Of a DNA stretch of 64,000 nt, positions 43,888 through 52,822 are shown piece by piece. Source of the stretch: Amygdalobacter nucleatus (GTDB taxonomy: Bacteria > Bacillota > Clostridia > Saccharofermentanales > Fastidiosipilaceae); NCBI RefSeq assembly GCF_029167365.1, contig NZ_JARFNM010000001.1, forward strand, positions 1,518,681 through 1,582,680, written 5' to 3'. Made by a program: the position numbers and the translations under genes. How positions within the stretch are numbered: position 1 is the first letter of the stretch; every line of letters begins with the position of its first letter. Under the pieces are notes generated by a model. That model ran no database searches. It had not been told where the DNA came from and worked only from the letters and a program-made list of their open reading frames with translations.

Positions 43888-44193
43888 ATGACAAATACAA
43901 ATGCTGTCTACGCACGAATCGACACTACCCTCAAAGAAAATGCTGAACATATTTTAAGCCAACTTGGCATAACCCCCTCCTCAGCAATCCAAATGCTTTA
44001 TAGCCAAATCGTTTTACAAAAAGGCATGCCCTTTGAACTCCGCCTGCCAACCAATAAGCCCATTACTTTAGGTGCTCTTACTCAAGATGAGCTAGATAAG
44101 GAATTGCAGGAAGGCTTAGATTCATTAAGAGTTGGCAAATCTTATAATGCAGATGAAGTAGATCAGTTCTTTGCAAAGGAATATGGTGTGTAA
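43888..44193 (+). CDS. RelB/DinJ-family antitoxin
   Basis: 101 residues with the DinJ/RelB pattern VYARIDTTLKENAEHILSQLGITPSSAIQMLYSQIVLQKGMPFELR at the N-terminus (ribbon-helix-helix DNA binding) and an acidic C-terminal toxin-binding tail. AAAGGAG precedes the ATG. The frame is intact while its own toxin, directly downstream, is broken. Confidence 0.88.
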   Translation: MTNTNAVYARIDTTLKENAEHILSQLGITPSSAIQMLYSQIVLQKGMPFELRLPTNKPITLGALTQDELDKELQEGLDSLRVGKSYNADEVDQFFAKEYGV

Positions 44194-44517
44194 CTACCGC
44201 CTATAACATCATTTATTCTCCTAAGGCACTACAAGATCTCAGCGAATTATACGAATATATTCGCTTTACTTTGCAGGTCCCGAAAGCCGCTGAAAAAGCA
44301 GGTCAACAGCATAAGAAAAACAATTCGTTCCCTTGACACTATGCCTATGCGCCATCCTCTTGTAGAGTGGGAGCCTTGGCATTCTATGGGAATACGCAAA
44401 GTTCCCATTAATAATTACACAGTTTTTTACCTAGTAGATGAAGATAAATGTGCTGTAACGGTTGTTCGTATCTTTTATGCAGGCAGAAACATCGAAAATA
44501 TTATCAACAACAAATAA
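44190..44517 (+). pseudogene. RelE/ParE toxin, frameshifted
   Basis: Follows the antitoxin directly. TAYNIIYSPKALQDLSELYEYIRFTLQ is the N-terminus of a RelE/ParE toxin but lacks a start codon in frame; near 44300 the frame shifts, then TIRSLDTMPMRHPLVEWEPWHSMGIRKVPINNYTVFYLV leads to the usual end RIFYAGRNIENII and a TAA at 44515-44517. At least one internal shift plus a lost start. Confidence 0.82.
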
Positions 44518-44742
44518 TGAACTTTTTTGACGCATAGGTCGAATAATTTCAGTAGACTGGCTGGATGCAAAGAAGATGCATTTTTATATGTGTGCAAAAA
44601 TCGAATTTTATTTCTTATGATCAACTATCATGTAAAGACACTAAAAGCATGTACAAAACGCGGAAAATAAAAATCAGGAGAATGCGGAAATCAAAACTGA
44701 AAACCACATTCTTCTGACCAATTCCCAACCAACTACCGGTTC

Positions 44743-45375
44743 TTACTTATCACGTAACTTACCAACTTGCGTAAATTCCTTATCCCCAACACACATCTTC
44801 TTATCAGTGAACTTTACTCGCATCATTCTGCTAATAATATGCTCATCCGTTATCAGCACAAAAAATTGCTTTTCTTTTTTATTCACCAAGTAATACTGTT
44901 CACTGCCAATACTCTCTACCGCTTTACCGAATGCAAACGTATCAAACAAAGGAATACCACCGAACAAAGTAGTAATAAACCCGATAAAATTATCCATAAA
45001 CTTTTCAGACGAATTTGGAATAAACTTCGTCACCGTGAGCATAATAATTTCAGCGTCCGGATATTCATCGCGAATAATTTGATCCTTCATCTTGTTTTTT
45101 TTACGAACACCCAATTTTGCATTAAGACCATACTTCGCTAAATCAATAGGCTTCTTAATGATTGACAAATCAATAGCATTGTCTTTATCCAATAAATAGT
45201 CGACAGTAACACCAAGCGCATCCGCAATCACCTTCAAATTTGCAACATCCGGCAGGCCGCGACCACCTTCCCACTTCGCTATCGCAGCACGCGAAACCAT
45301 AATCATTTCAGCAAGTTCTTCCTGAGTTAAACCCGCTTCCACGCGCGCATTTCTGATTTTTTCTCCTAACAACAT
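44743..45375 (-). CDS. XRE-family regulator with C-terminal PH-like domain
   Basis: 210 residues: an HTH_3 domain (IRNARVEAGLTQEELAEMIMVSRAAIAKWEGGRGLPD, residues 7-43), a linker, and a C-terminal ~110-residue domain (AEIIMLTVTKFIP..., QYYLVNKKEKQFFVLITDEHIISRM) that resembles bacterial PH-like folds. Similar proteins occur as small stand-alone regulators in Firmicutes. AAGGAG lies seven bases before the ATG. Region 44520-44742 beside it holds no recognisable gene. Confidence 0.8.
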   Translation of the reverse strand: MLLGEKIRNARVEAGLTQEELAEMIMVSRAAIAKWEGGRGLPDVANLKVIADALGVTVDYLLDKDNAIDLSIIKKPIDLAKYGLNAKLGVRKKNKMKDQIIRDEYPDAEIIMLTVTKFIPNSSEKFMDNFIGFITTLFGGIPLFDTFAFGKAVESIGSEQYYLVNKKEKQFFVLITDEHIISRMMRVKFTDKKMCVGDKEFTQVGKLRDK

Positions 45376-45617
45376 CGTATAACTCCTTTCATTGGCTATG
45401 AGTTTTCGTTCTTAACGATTATTTGGTTTGTTCGTAATGCAATTAATAATCGCACTGCGTAATTACATGCTAACGAGCAACATATGAATAGAAAAGGAAC
45501 GAACGAGAACACAAGCGTTACGAAGCGTAACATGCGCACATAATTATGTGAAAATAGCTGTTTCAAAAGAAATTTATACAAAACTAACAGAGAGCGTACA
45601 AAATCCAAGGTGCACGA

Positions 45618-45751
45618 GGGAAACACCTGTCTGCTCTTGACATGCAATTTCACATGAATTATATGATGAATAACTGCTAAGTAGTTGGAATAGCAAGCAT
45701 CTGGACTCATTAGCAGGAAATTATATCACAGGAAATCTTATTTACACACTC
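45618..45751 (-). repeat. solo IS256-family end, inverted copy
   Basis: About 134 bases that match 31886-32032 in opposite orientation at high identity (for example TTGCTATTCCAACTACTTAG and GTGAAATTGCATGTCA in both), beginning with the same GAGTGTGT terminal sequence at 45751. No transposase code accompanies it. It marks the right border of the AT-rich island; 45376-45617 between it and the XRE gene has no supported gene. Confidence 0.8.
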
Positions 45752-45788
45752 TTTCAATATTTTAATTCAAGTCTTGTCTTATATTGCT

Positions 45789-46658
45789 TCATTCATCCTC
45801 TTCCGGCTCATCTGCTTTTTTCGGAAGTTCTTTAGCCACATCGCTTATCAGTTGGCCGAAGTCGATGGTGTTTTTAGGGGTTATTACCGGCTCACCTGTT
45901 TCCTTTTCAAGTGTTTCCCTTGCTACCTTCGCTACATTTCCGCCACGCTTTGCCGCTTTTTTATTTTCTTCTAAACCTTGTGGATTGGAAGATTCGGTTA
46001 TATCTTTTGTAGCTGTTTCCGCCAGCATATTGAGGATAAGCTCCGTGGTGGACATATTGTCTCTGAGGTTCTGCTTTTTCAGGCCCTTGAAGTCTTTATA
46101 TTCTCTCGTCGTCATGCCCGACCAGGCTTTAGAGATTTCATTGGTAAGTATGGCATATTCCATACCTTCTTTTACACCGTGGTCTTGCCAAGCATCAGTC
46201 AGTTCTTTTCTCACCTGAATCGCCTGAAGGAGCTGGTTTATCCATTCTCTTGAATAGCCTTTTCTTAAATAGGTTTCCAGGGCTCTTTCGATGGTAAGCT
46301 CAGGATCTACGATTTCATCTAGCCTTTCCTTTCCAACTTCCGCCAGCCATATCTTAAATGGTTCTGCCTTAGGGGATGGAACGGACTGAATAATACGGAA
46401 TATCCCCTGCATATCAGCGGCATCGGTTTCTCGCATTTTGCCATCTGCTGCGAGCATTTTTAACCCGTGACAAAATTTCACGACTTCGCTGCCTTCCTCT
46501 TTTAATCTCTGCTTCAACTTTCTCCAGTAAGCACCTGCATCCTTACTGTCAGTTAATGTCCCCACAACATCAACTACGCTAAAATACCATTCTTCCTTTT
46601 CCGCATCCCACGCAGAACGGATTTTATTACCTTCAAATATTTTGATCTCGTTATTCAT
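45789..46658 (-). CDS. BRO-domain (phage antirepressor-like) protein
   Basis: 289 residues. The N-terminal ~110 residues (IRSAWDAEKEEWYFSVVDVVGTLTDSKDAGAYWRKLKQRL) form a Bro-N domain as in phage antirepressors; the middle (SKAWSGMTTREYKDFKGLKKQNLRDNMSTTELILNMLAE) is the conserved second part of this prophage/ICE family, and the tail is charged. No prophage structural genes are nearby. AGGAG before the ATG at 46658. Confidence 0.85.
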   Translation of the reverse strand: MNNEIKIFEGNKIRSAWDAEKEEWYFSVVDVVGTLTDSKDAGAYWRKLKQRLKEEGSEVVKFCHGLKMLAADGKMRETDAADMQGIFRIIQSVPSPKAEPFKIWLAEVGKERLDEIVDPELTIERALETYLRKGYSREWINQLLQAIQVRKELTDAWQDHGVKEGMEYAILTNEISKAWSGMTTREYKDFKGLKKQNLRDNMSTTELILNMLAETATKDITESSNPQGLEENKKAAKRGGNVAKVARETLEKETGEPVITPKNTIDFGQLISDVAKELPKKADEPEEDE

Positions 46659-46765
46659 CTTACCTGCTCCTAAAATGACGATCGTTTTATTCCTTGCTGA
46701 ACTCTACAATGTCATCCATCTACTGCCCGTATTCAATTTATGAAAAGACGAAAAATGGTAATGAT

Positions 46766-47791
46766 TTATTTATGATTTTCTTTTAAGAAAGCATCAATAG
46801 TTTTTCTTGATTCACTTCTTGCTTTATCATTGCCTTCAATTGTTCCACCTGTCGCAATTCTAATTCTTCCTAGATTTAAAACACCATTGCCTGCAAATAT
46901 ATGTCCTGCTCCTTTATAAGAATAAATCTTTGCATTAGGGTTTTGGTCTTTTATTTTTTTTGCCATGGCAAAGCTATCCCACATCAAATCATCTTCGCCT
47001 GCTATCATTAATATATTTGCTTTAACATTTTTGACCGGTATTAGTTTTTCTTGGCTTGAGGAGTCTTGTTCTATTGCACTTTCATAAGTTTCTTTATAAC
47101 TAATAGGACTTTTAATTATAGTTGGAACAATAATATTTTTTAGAAATGAGTTAAATGATGATTGTTTTATATCTATATATGGAAGTTCCTTTCCTTTATA
47201 TGTCCATGATGAACCATAATCTTTAAAATCTAGACCGGCGAAATTATAAGATGAAGGTGCTATTAAAATCAGATTATCTATTTCAGAATATTTGCTAGCT
47301 AAATTAAGGGCATATTCTGCACCTTTTGACGCTCCCAAAACACTTATTGGCTTATTGTCTTTTATATTTTTATTTATATAATTGATGATATCTTCAAATT
47401 GTTCTAAAGGGATTTTTCTCAGAGTTTGTTCTTGGTTTTTCATGCCGAACATAAATAGTGCAAAGGTTTCATATCCCTCTTCAGCCAATCTTTTAGCAGT
47501 TTCAAAATTTGGACTTCCCTCAGAACCTCCAAAACAAATTACAAGACCCTTATGTGATTTTTCCTTAGGTATAAATCTAAAGCCTTGCATCCTACCCTCA
47601 TCTACATAAGTTACATCAACTCCGTCAATATCTGTAGGGTATAGACTTATATTAGTAACATCATTATAATATTCAGGAGATTTCAAAGCATTGGTATCTT
47701 TATACCTATGGTCGTTATATATCCTAAGACTAAAAACTAAAACTACTAAAATAATAACAACTGAAAATATTCCAAAAAACATTTTCTTCAT
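46766..47791 (-). CDS. alpha/beta hydrolase, BAAT/acyl-CoA thioester hydrolase C-terminal type
   Basis: About 341 residues. An N-terminal membrane anchor (FFGIFSVVIILVVLVFSL) is followed by an alpha/beta-hydrolase domain whose nucleophile elbow is LGASKGAEYAL (Ser ~155) with SYNFAGLDF and AGEDDLMWDS (acid Asp) and GAGHIF (His). This matches BAAT-like domains of bacterial thioesterases. I use the second ATG (47789-47791), properly spaced from AAAGGA; the first ATG at 47800 lies too close to that site. Confidence 0.82.
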   Translation of the reverse strand: MKKMFFGIFSVVIILVVLVFSLRIYNDHRYKDTNALKSPEYYNDVTNISLYPTDIDGVDVTYVDEGRMQGFRFIPKEKSHKGLVICFGGSEGSPNFETAKRLAEEGYETFALFMFGMKNQEQTLRKIPLEQFEDIINYINKNIKDNKPISVLGASKGAEYALNLASKYSEIDNLILIAPSSYNFAGLDFKDYGSSWTYKGKELPYIDIKQSSFNSFLKNIIVPTIIKSPISYKETYESAIEQDSSSQEKLIPVKNVKANILMIAGEDDLMWDSFAMAKKIKDQNPNAKIYSYKGAGHIFAGNGVLNLGRIRIATGGTIEGNDKARSESRKTIDAFLKENHK

Positions 47792-47983
47792 TTTATTCAT
47801 TTCCTTTAAAATAGTATGCAGAGATCTATGGGAGCTTGATGAGATTTCTTCACGCTATTACTCCTTATAATCAAAAGACCCAACTTGGTCCGCATTATTA
47901 AGAGGCGTGTCGGGTACTGTTAATTGCTATGATATGCCATTGGCGGTTATTTGTCAATTTTAATGTATTAGTTCTATCAATAC

Positions 47984-48118
47984 CCAATCAAAATTTCACC
48001 CCCGGGAAGTAAAAAATAACCAATTAAAATTTCACCCCCCCGGTAACGAACAATTGCCGGGAAGAATTAGGAACAAATTAGTTATTTAGATTAAAATACA
48101 AGGGTGGAAAGATTATCT
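47984..48118 (+). repeat. 5' end of an ISNCY-type element, degenerate
   Basis: Two AATTTCACCC motifs, the second in the 18-base sequence also seen at 1007-1024, lead to a GGGTGGA ribosome site and the truncated transposase start at 48119. In 47800-47983 I see no gene. Confidence 0.5.
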
Positions 48119-48301
48119 ATGTCTCAAAAAGAATTAAATCGTTTGCATGTCCTTAAATCCTGCCTGCCGGGGTACCTTGAAGTTCTTAGACAGCCACTCA
48201 CCACTTTCGGTATTCCGCAAGCTCTCTATCCTGACAGATACAGTGTATTCTTCGTCAATCCCAAAAAAGAACAAGATCTTTTCCATATCGAGTTGCAGTA
48301 A
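48119..48301 (+). pseudogene. ISNCY/IS1202-like transposase, deletion remnant
   Basis: The first ~18 residues MSQKELNRLHVLKS are the helix-turn-helix start of ISNCY transposases; after codon ~25 the frame jumps to TTFGIPQALYPDRYSVFF, which is a strand of the DDE domain (usually YGIPxAIYSDRxxxF). About 150 residues between them are deleted. It ends at 48301. Confidence 0.7.
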
Positions 48302-48570
48302 ACTGATAATGAAGAATATCCTTATTTTCATCAGAGCTTTGAATTTTTCTGTTTCCTTACAAAGTGCATTCAACATATCATAGTGTTTTTTTAACTTTAA
48401 AATATACTCTTGTAATCCTGACTCATGTTTTTCTTTTGTTGAAAAGCCCATAAAGTATAATTTAGCCAATTCAGGATTTTTGCTGTTCTGTATTTCCATT
48501 GGAGCGGATACCCACTCAATGAAATTTTGTTTTCCACTATCCGTTATTGAATAAAATTTTTTATAGCAGC
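48134..48570 (-). pseudogene. PadR-family regulator remnant
   Basis: The minus strand reads KKFYSITDSGKQNFIEWVSAPMEIQNSKNPELAKLYFMGF, the end of the winged helix and the C-terminal dimer domain of PadR regulators, and continues to LLQLDME near 48297. Beyond that the frame is simply antisense of the ISNCY transposase remnant, so the true end was replaced. The N-terminal helix-turn-helix is missing. Confidence 0.65.
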
Positions 48571-48668
48571 TTGTATACTTCCCATACTGCTACTATACAT
48601 CAAATTAAATGGAGCTTCATACCAGATATATCCTATAAGGGCTGTATAGTAGAGCTTTTCAGCTTTGC

Positions 48669-48870
48669 TTATTCCTCGCTTCCTAAATCGTTCTTTGTAT
48701 CTCCACACACCATATCAATACAAACATAAACATCAATATAATTTTTCAGGACTTTTTTTCGTCCTCCATCGCCATCTTCATTAAAGACATAATGCTTGTA
48801 AAACTGCTTAAAATGCAGGATTCTTACTATTTCACTCTTTGTATCAAGACTGCCTGATGATAACCCAGCA
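48669..48870 (-). pseudogene. unidentified coding remnant
   Basis: A 66-codon stretch without start codon (SLDTKSEIVRILHFKQFYKHY..., ending GDTKNDLGSEE) stops at TAA 48669-48671. Amino-acid make-up looks like real protein but I cannot name it. The rest of 48571-49025 shows nothing else. Confidence 0.25.
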
Positions 48871-49025
48871 TCAAGAAAAGAGCCTTAACTCTCGTTGCAG
48901 GATGGAAGCGGGCAACGAGAATGCCGTATAATGGTGCAGGTCAAATATCAAAGATTACAGCTATTGTCATTCTGACTGGAGCGGCTCGTATGATATCCAT
49001 AAATCACTCTCACAATGGTTGTTGG

Positions 49026-49505
49026 TCAAAATAGAGTCAATAAATACCCGTCAAGCACAGCGACAAAAAAATATAAAACCAGCGCTCTTAAAAAAGCTTC
49101 AATGTGTTTTTTAGGATTTTGGTAGAGTTCCTTTTGCGGTATTTTTAATAACCTGATCCTTTTTGTGTTTCTCCACCATAGTAGATCAATAACGATAAGG
49201 TCAAAAGCATTTAACGTCTCGCCTGAAATCAGCAAGCATATAAAATTATGCATAAAGCTCGTCTGACGGATTACTATTCCAAAAAATAAAAACAAAACGG
49301 TAAACAGTAAAAAATTCGCGATCCATGCGACGAATCTGCCTGTTTCCTTATATTTCCCCTGATACTCTTCAATCTCTTTGATTTGCTTTTGAACTTCGTC
49401 AGGATAGGACATGTAATTTCTCAAATTTTTCTCATCCGTGCCGGTACCCAAAAAACAGAGCGCAAAAAATGCAGAGCATAAAATGACGGTTTCAATTACA
49501 AGCAT
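49026..49505 (-). CDS. membrane protein of unknown function, 159 aa
   Basis: Four hydrophobic segments (about residues 3-21, 60-80, 84-110 and 140-157) with a conserved-looking LLWWRNTKRIRLL stretch after the third. The first loop is charged (SYPDEVQKQIKEIEEYQGKYK). No function can be assigned. The ribosome site is weak (AAGAGA). Confidence 0.55.
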   Translation of the reverse strand: MLVIETVILCSAFFALCFLGTGTDEKNLRNYMSYPDEVQKQIKEIEEYQGKYKETGRFVAWIANFLLFTVLFLFFGIVIRQTSFMHNFICLLISGETLNAFDLIVIDLLWWRNTKRIRLLKIPQKELYQNPKKHIEAFLRALVLYFFVAVLDGYLLTLF

Positions 49506-49642
49506 AGATTTTCAAATCTCTTCTTTCCATACGTTTCACCGATGACCTATTATCCATAACAGGCTATTTGTCTTGAGTTATCCTTCTATAAATAAGAACT
49601 CTGACTTCTCGCATCTCCAAATTCCTCTTCTTCGTCTTTAGA

Positions 49643-50581
49643 TTAAGATTTCAATAATTCAACAATTTGATCCTGCGCCTCTCTTCCCTCTCTAAAAAAC
49701 CTCGCCATAGGATAGCAGTGACACATTCCTTTACCTACAACGATTTCATAGGGGATATGGTATTTTTCCATTGCTTTTCTAAATTCTCCCGCAAAGGCGT
49801 AGAGGCATTCATTTTCGCCGTAATAAAAATATGTTTTCGGAAAGCCGGTAAAATCTCCTACCGTTCCGTCTAACATATATTCCGGTAAATCTTCATCTCC
49901 CTTTAAAATTTCTCTTGCAGTTTTAATATATGTAGGTTCAATCATTATGTCTTTATGGTTAAGTTCATTTAATCTCTCCCATATTCCCTTATTTTTGTCA
50001 AGACTTACAGCGGGAATTCCGCCCGGAGAAACTGAAATAATTTTACCGGGCATTTTAAGAGGTCTGCCTAAAGCATTATTATGTAAAAAAATTCCGATAG
50101 ATAGGCAGGCACCCGATGAAAATCCAAGTACGCTGATATTTTCCGCCTTATAAGTTTCTGTCATTAACTTATAGGTTTCAAAACAAACTTCATAGGTTTT
50201 ATTCACCTTTATATCCTCTGAACAAAGAGGATAAAATAAAAACCAAACATCTTTACCCGTCTTTTCCATGATTCTTTCTGCCAAAGGAAAATCCAACTTG
50301 TTCGGTTGTGTAATCATTCCTCCGCCGAAGAGATAGAGAACCGCCCCATCGGCATAATTTTCATTTTTCTGATATGAAATCAGCCTGTATCCCATAACAT
50401 CTCTGTCGTAAAGATAATAATTTTTTCTCTTTGCCCGCTTCATTGCCTTATCTAAATCAAATACTTCTTTTACATTTTCTCCCTTTGCATACTCAAGCAT
50501 CTCTTCTTTGTTCTTTAAAAACATTTTTTTGACATTTAATAGTCTCACTATTCCTGACGCAATTTTATAATTCAAGCTCAT
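49643..50581 (-). CDS. alpha/beta hydrolase (HSL-like esterase)
   Basis: 312 residues. The oxyanion-loop motif is FGGGM (normally HGGG), the nucleophile is in LGFSSGACL (Ser ~157), the acid in YYGENECL and the His in GMCHCYPM. This is the layout of hormone-sensitive-lipase-like carboxylesterases acting on short acyl esters. I use the ATG at 50579-50581 with AAAGGAG upstream, not the ATG seven codons earlier, which overlaps that site. Confidence 0.85.
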   Translation of the reverse strand: MSLNYKIASGIVRLLNVKKMFLKNKEEMLEYAKGENVKEVFDLDKAMKRAKRKNYYLYDRDVMGYRLISYQKNENYADGAVLYLFGGGMITQPNKLDFPLAERIMEKTGKDVWFLFYPLCSEDIKVNKTYEVCFETYKLMTETYKAENISVLGFSSGACLSIGIFLHNNALGRPLKMPGKIISVSPGGIPAVSLDKNKGIWERLNELNHKDIMIEPTYIKTAREILKGDEDLPEYMLDGTVGDFTGFPKTYFYYGENECLYAFAGEFRKAMEKYHIPYEIVVGKGMCHCYPMARFFREGREAQDQIVELLKS

Positions 50582-50742
50582 TTTATTTACTCCTTTAAGC
50601 ATGAAGGCTTTACAGTTTTGATAGACGCAAACGCAAGCTCATCGTCTTTTTCCCCCGTCGGCATTCTTCATTGAAAGTCGGCTGATGAAGTTTGCGCGCT
50701 TACCAAGTATTTCACAAATTCCGAAAAATGAGTTTTTTAATT

Positions 50743-51540
50743 TTATTTCTTCTCAAACGGATTATATTCCCCATCTTTATGAAACGGTGTTCTCTTGCCA
50801 AATACTGCACTTTGGTCAATATGTGCAAATATTTGTTCTGAATAAGCATGCATGCCGCTGTGACCTGTACAAACATATAACAGCTTACGCCCCTCCAATT
50901 TATGCTTAAGCTTGCGTAAAGACTCTTTATTTCTGCGTGGATTTTGTGTGAAAAAATCAAAAAAGGCATAGCCCCCATCTTCATTGATGGCGAGACAGTC
51001 CCCCGATACCATAATTTTATCATCCACAATATAAACGGTATGTCCTATCGTATGACCCGGTACGGAGATAGCCTCCACTTTTATTCCCTCAACTTCGAAT
51101 ATCGTATTGCCTTTAATCGGTATCCAGCCTTCAGCAATCTGCACACAATTAAAAAAGATGGCCTTTCTGCGAATTTCTCGCGTCATATACTTGTTTTCTT
51201 CCTCGCCCATATAAACTTTGGCATTTGGAAAAATATTGCGCCCGCTTTTATCAATGCCGCCCGCATGATCGGTATCTAAATGAGTCAAAAACAAGTGATT
51301 AATGTCTTCCGGCATGATATCTATTTTCTGAAATTCTTCGTCCATACCCTTATAGTTGATATGACCGCTGTCAAAAGTAACCGTTTTTCCATTTTTAGAA
51401 TAAAACCAGAAATTTACATCATATTCTCGGATGCAGCTTATTCCTTCTTGTAGTACACCTGTTTCTTCCGGCTTACAATAATATTTACCACGCATGGTAA
51501 GGGGTTTTATCTTATCATCGAAAAAATATAACAATCTCAT
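50743..51540 (-). CDS. metallo-beta-lactamase-fold hydrolase
   Basis: 265 residues with THLDTDHAGGID (the HxxxDH metal motif, with Asp in place of the second His), VPGHTIGHTVYI, VSGDCLAI and CTGHSGMH metal ligands. The fold and length resemble N-acyl homoserine lactonase-like and glyoxalase-II-like enzymes; substrate unknown. It lies in an AT-rich patchwork beside an esterase on the same strand. Confidence 0.85.
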   Translation of the reverse strand: MRLLYFFDDKIKPLTMRGKYYCKPEETGVLQEGISCIREYDVNFWFYSKNGKTVTFDSGHINYKGMDEEFQKIDIMPEDINHLFLTHLDTDHAGGIDKSGRNIFPNAKVYMGEEENKYMTREIRRKAIFFNCVQIAEGWIPIKGNTIFEVEGIKVEAISVPGHTIGHTVYIVDDKIMVSGDCLAINEDGGYAFFDFFTQNPRRNKESLRKLKHKLEGRKLLYVCTGHSGMHAYSEQIFAHIDQSAVFGKRTPFHKDGEYNPFEKK

Positions 51541-51762
51541 AATCTTACATATCCTTTTTTGAACACTATTATTTCAAACAAGAAAAGATTACTCCAGAAT
51601 GGAGAATTATAAAACCTCACTACACAAGCCGGGTGCAAAGTGGGTGCATCTTTTAACGTTAACATCCTGTGCACTCAACCTCAGAGCGTCGACATGTTCC
51701 CTCAAACAGCCAAACCGCACTCAAAAACCGTAAGAACCCAGCCTAAAGCCGCTTCGCATTAA

Positions 51763-51957
51763 ACCTTTTAACGATAGTCCTCACTAAGCCTTGCTACACA
51801 AGGGCAAATTTGCACCCACCTAATCAGCCCTTGACATCAATACAACACTCTCAACGTGGATTGAGAGAACTCCTAGTATAGCTACACTTTTTTGAGTGCA
51901 CACTATGGATATTGGGTGCACTTTTTAACGATAGGAAAAGCTATCGTTAAAAGGTTT
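51763..51957. repeat. inverted repeats and strong hairpin in a 440-bp gene-free region
   Basis: AAACCTTTTAACGATAG (51763-51779) occurs as its reverse complement at 51941-51957, and 51923-51934 pairs with 51941-51952 as a perfect 12-bp hairpin. GGGTGCA followed by TTTTAACG occurs twice more (from 51645 and 51914) and TGCACCC inverted at 51811. The region 51541-51982 has no gene; the hairpin next to the toxin stop may serve as its terminator. Confidence 0.7.
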
Positions 51958-51982
51958 AAGATTGGCTTGGCAGCGCATTACA

Positions 51983-52306
51983 TTACAACTGTTCCAGTTG
52001 CTTAGCCCGGTCTCTTCTCACGTAAATAACCGCGAGTATTTGAACTTCTTTTCTATTCTCATCAACCCAAAAGTAAATGTAATAATTTTTTACGCGTATT
52101 TTTCTAAAACCAAGCTCACCCCACGGCTGCTCATCTATACACTTCACACGATAAGGCACCGTCTGTAAAGACATCATCTCCGACTTCAACAGCTCAAGTA
52201 TTCTTTTAGCTATTATCGGCTCTTTTAGCTCCGTTGCGATATATTCTCGAATAAGTGCAAGATGCTCTTTCGCCTGACGGGTAACTTTTATCTTATACTC
52301 ATCCAT
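51983..52306 (-). CDS. RelE/ParE-family toxin
   Basis: 107 residues: KIKVTRQAKEHLALIREYIATEL N-terminal helices and LGFRKIRVKNYYIYFWVDE...VIYVRRD C-terminal sheet of RelE/ParE toxins. Its ATG overlaps the antitoxin stop by one base (TAATG). Frame complete. Confidence 0.88.
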   Translation of the reverse strand: MDEYKIKVTRQAKEHLALIREYIATELKEPIIAKRILELLKSEMMSLQTVPYRVKCIDEQPWGELGFRKIRVKNYYIYFWVDENRKEVQILAVIYVRRDRAKQLEQL

Positions 52307-52608
52307 TAAAGACCTCGTTCAAGCTCTTCAAAAACATCATCTATCGGATAACTATCACCACGAACTGCCTGATCATAACTTTTAGCCATCAACGCGTTAA
52401 ACGTTTTCTCACCCATATCATCTTGCGCCGGAAGTGACTTTGGAATAGTAAGCGAAAACGGAATACCATTATTAAGAATGATTTGACGATAAAACATGTC
52501 AATAGCAGTAGCTCTAGGAATTCCAATTGTTTCCAGAATCTGCTCCGCCTGCTGCTTAATATTTTCTTGTATTCTTACATTCACATTCGCTGTCTTAGTA
52601 ACTGCCAT
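52306..52608 (-). CDS. RelB/DinJ-family antitoxin
   Basis: 100 residues with NVNVRIQENIKQQAEQILETIGIPRATAIDMFYRQIILNNGIPFSL, the RelB/DinJ ribbon-helix-helix dimer and DNA-binding part, and a C-terminal toxin-wrapping tail. The ATG at 52606-52608 follows GGAGG; the upstream in-frame extension lacks a site. This is the only toxin-antitoxin pair in the 45-55 kb patch and both halves are intact. Confidence 0.88.
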   Translation of the reverse strand: MAVTKTANVNVRIQENIKQQAEQILETIGIPRATAIDMFYRQIILNNGIPFSLTIPKSLPAQDDMGEKTFNALMAKSYDQAVRGDSYPIDDVFEELERGL

Positions 52609-52822
52609 ATCAATCAACCTCCATACACACATCATAAAATACTGTATCGCATATTGCAACACAATTTACATGAATAAGATTCCTCGACTGTCATACACGA
52701 TTTTTATGTTCGCATTACTGCATCAGATAGCACGATCAAGCGCCATGATGGTGGAGAAGCTCTGCTTATTTTCTCGTTTGAGCCTGAACGTAAAAATATC
52801 GGATAAAGGGAAGGAAATGAAT

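Noticed and set aside
45396..45710. 104-codon minus-strand frame
   Set aside because: It runs across the IS256 solo end and the XRE gene's leader; no ribosome site or family match.
52690..52809. Short plus-strand open frame between the toxin-antitoxin pair and the IS3 remnant
   Set aside because: About 39 codons with protein-like composition but no start codon, ribosome site or recognisable family; too little to call a gene.
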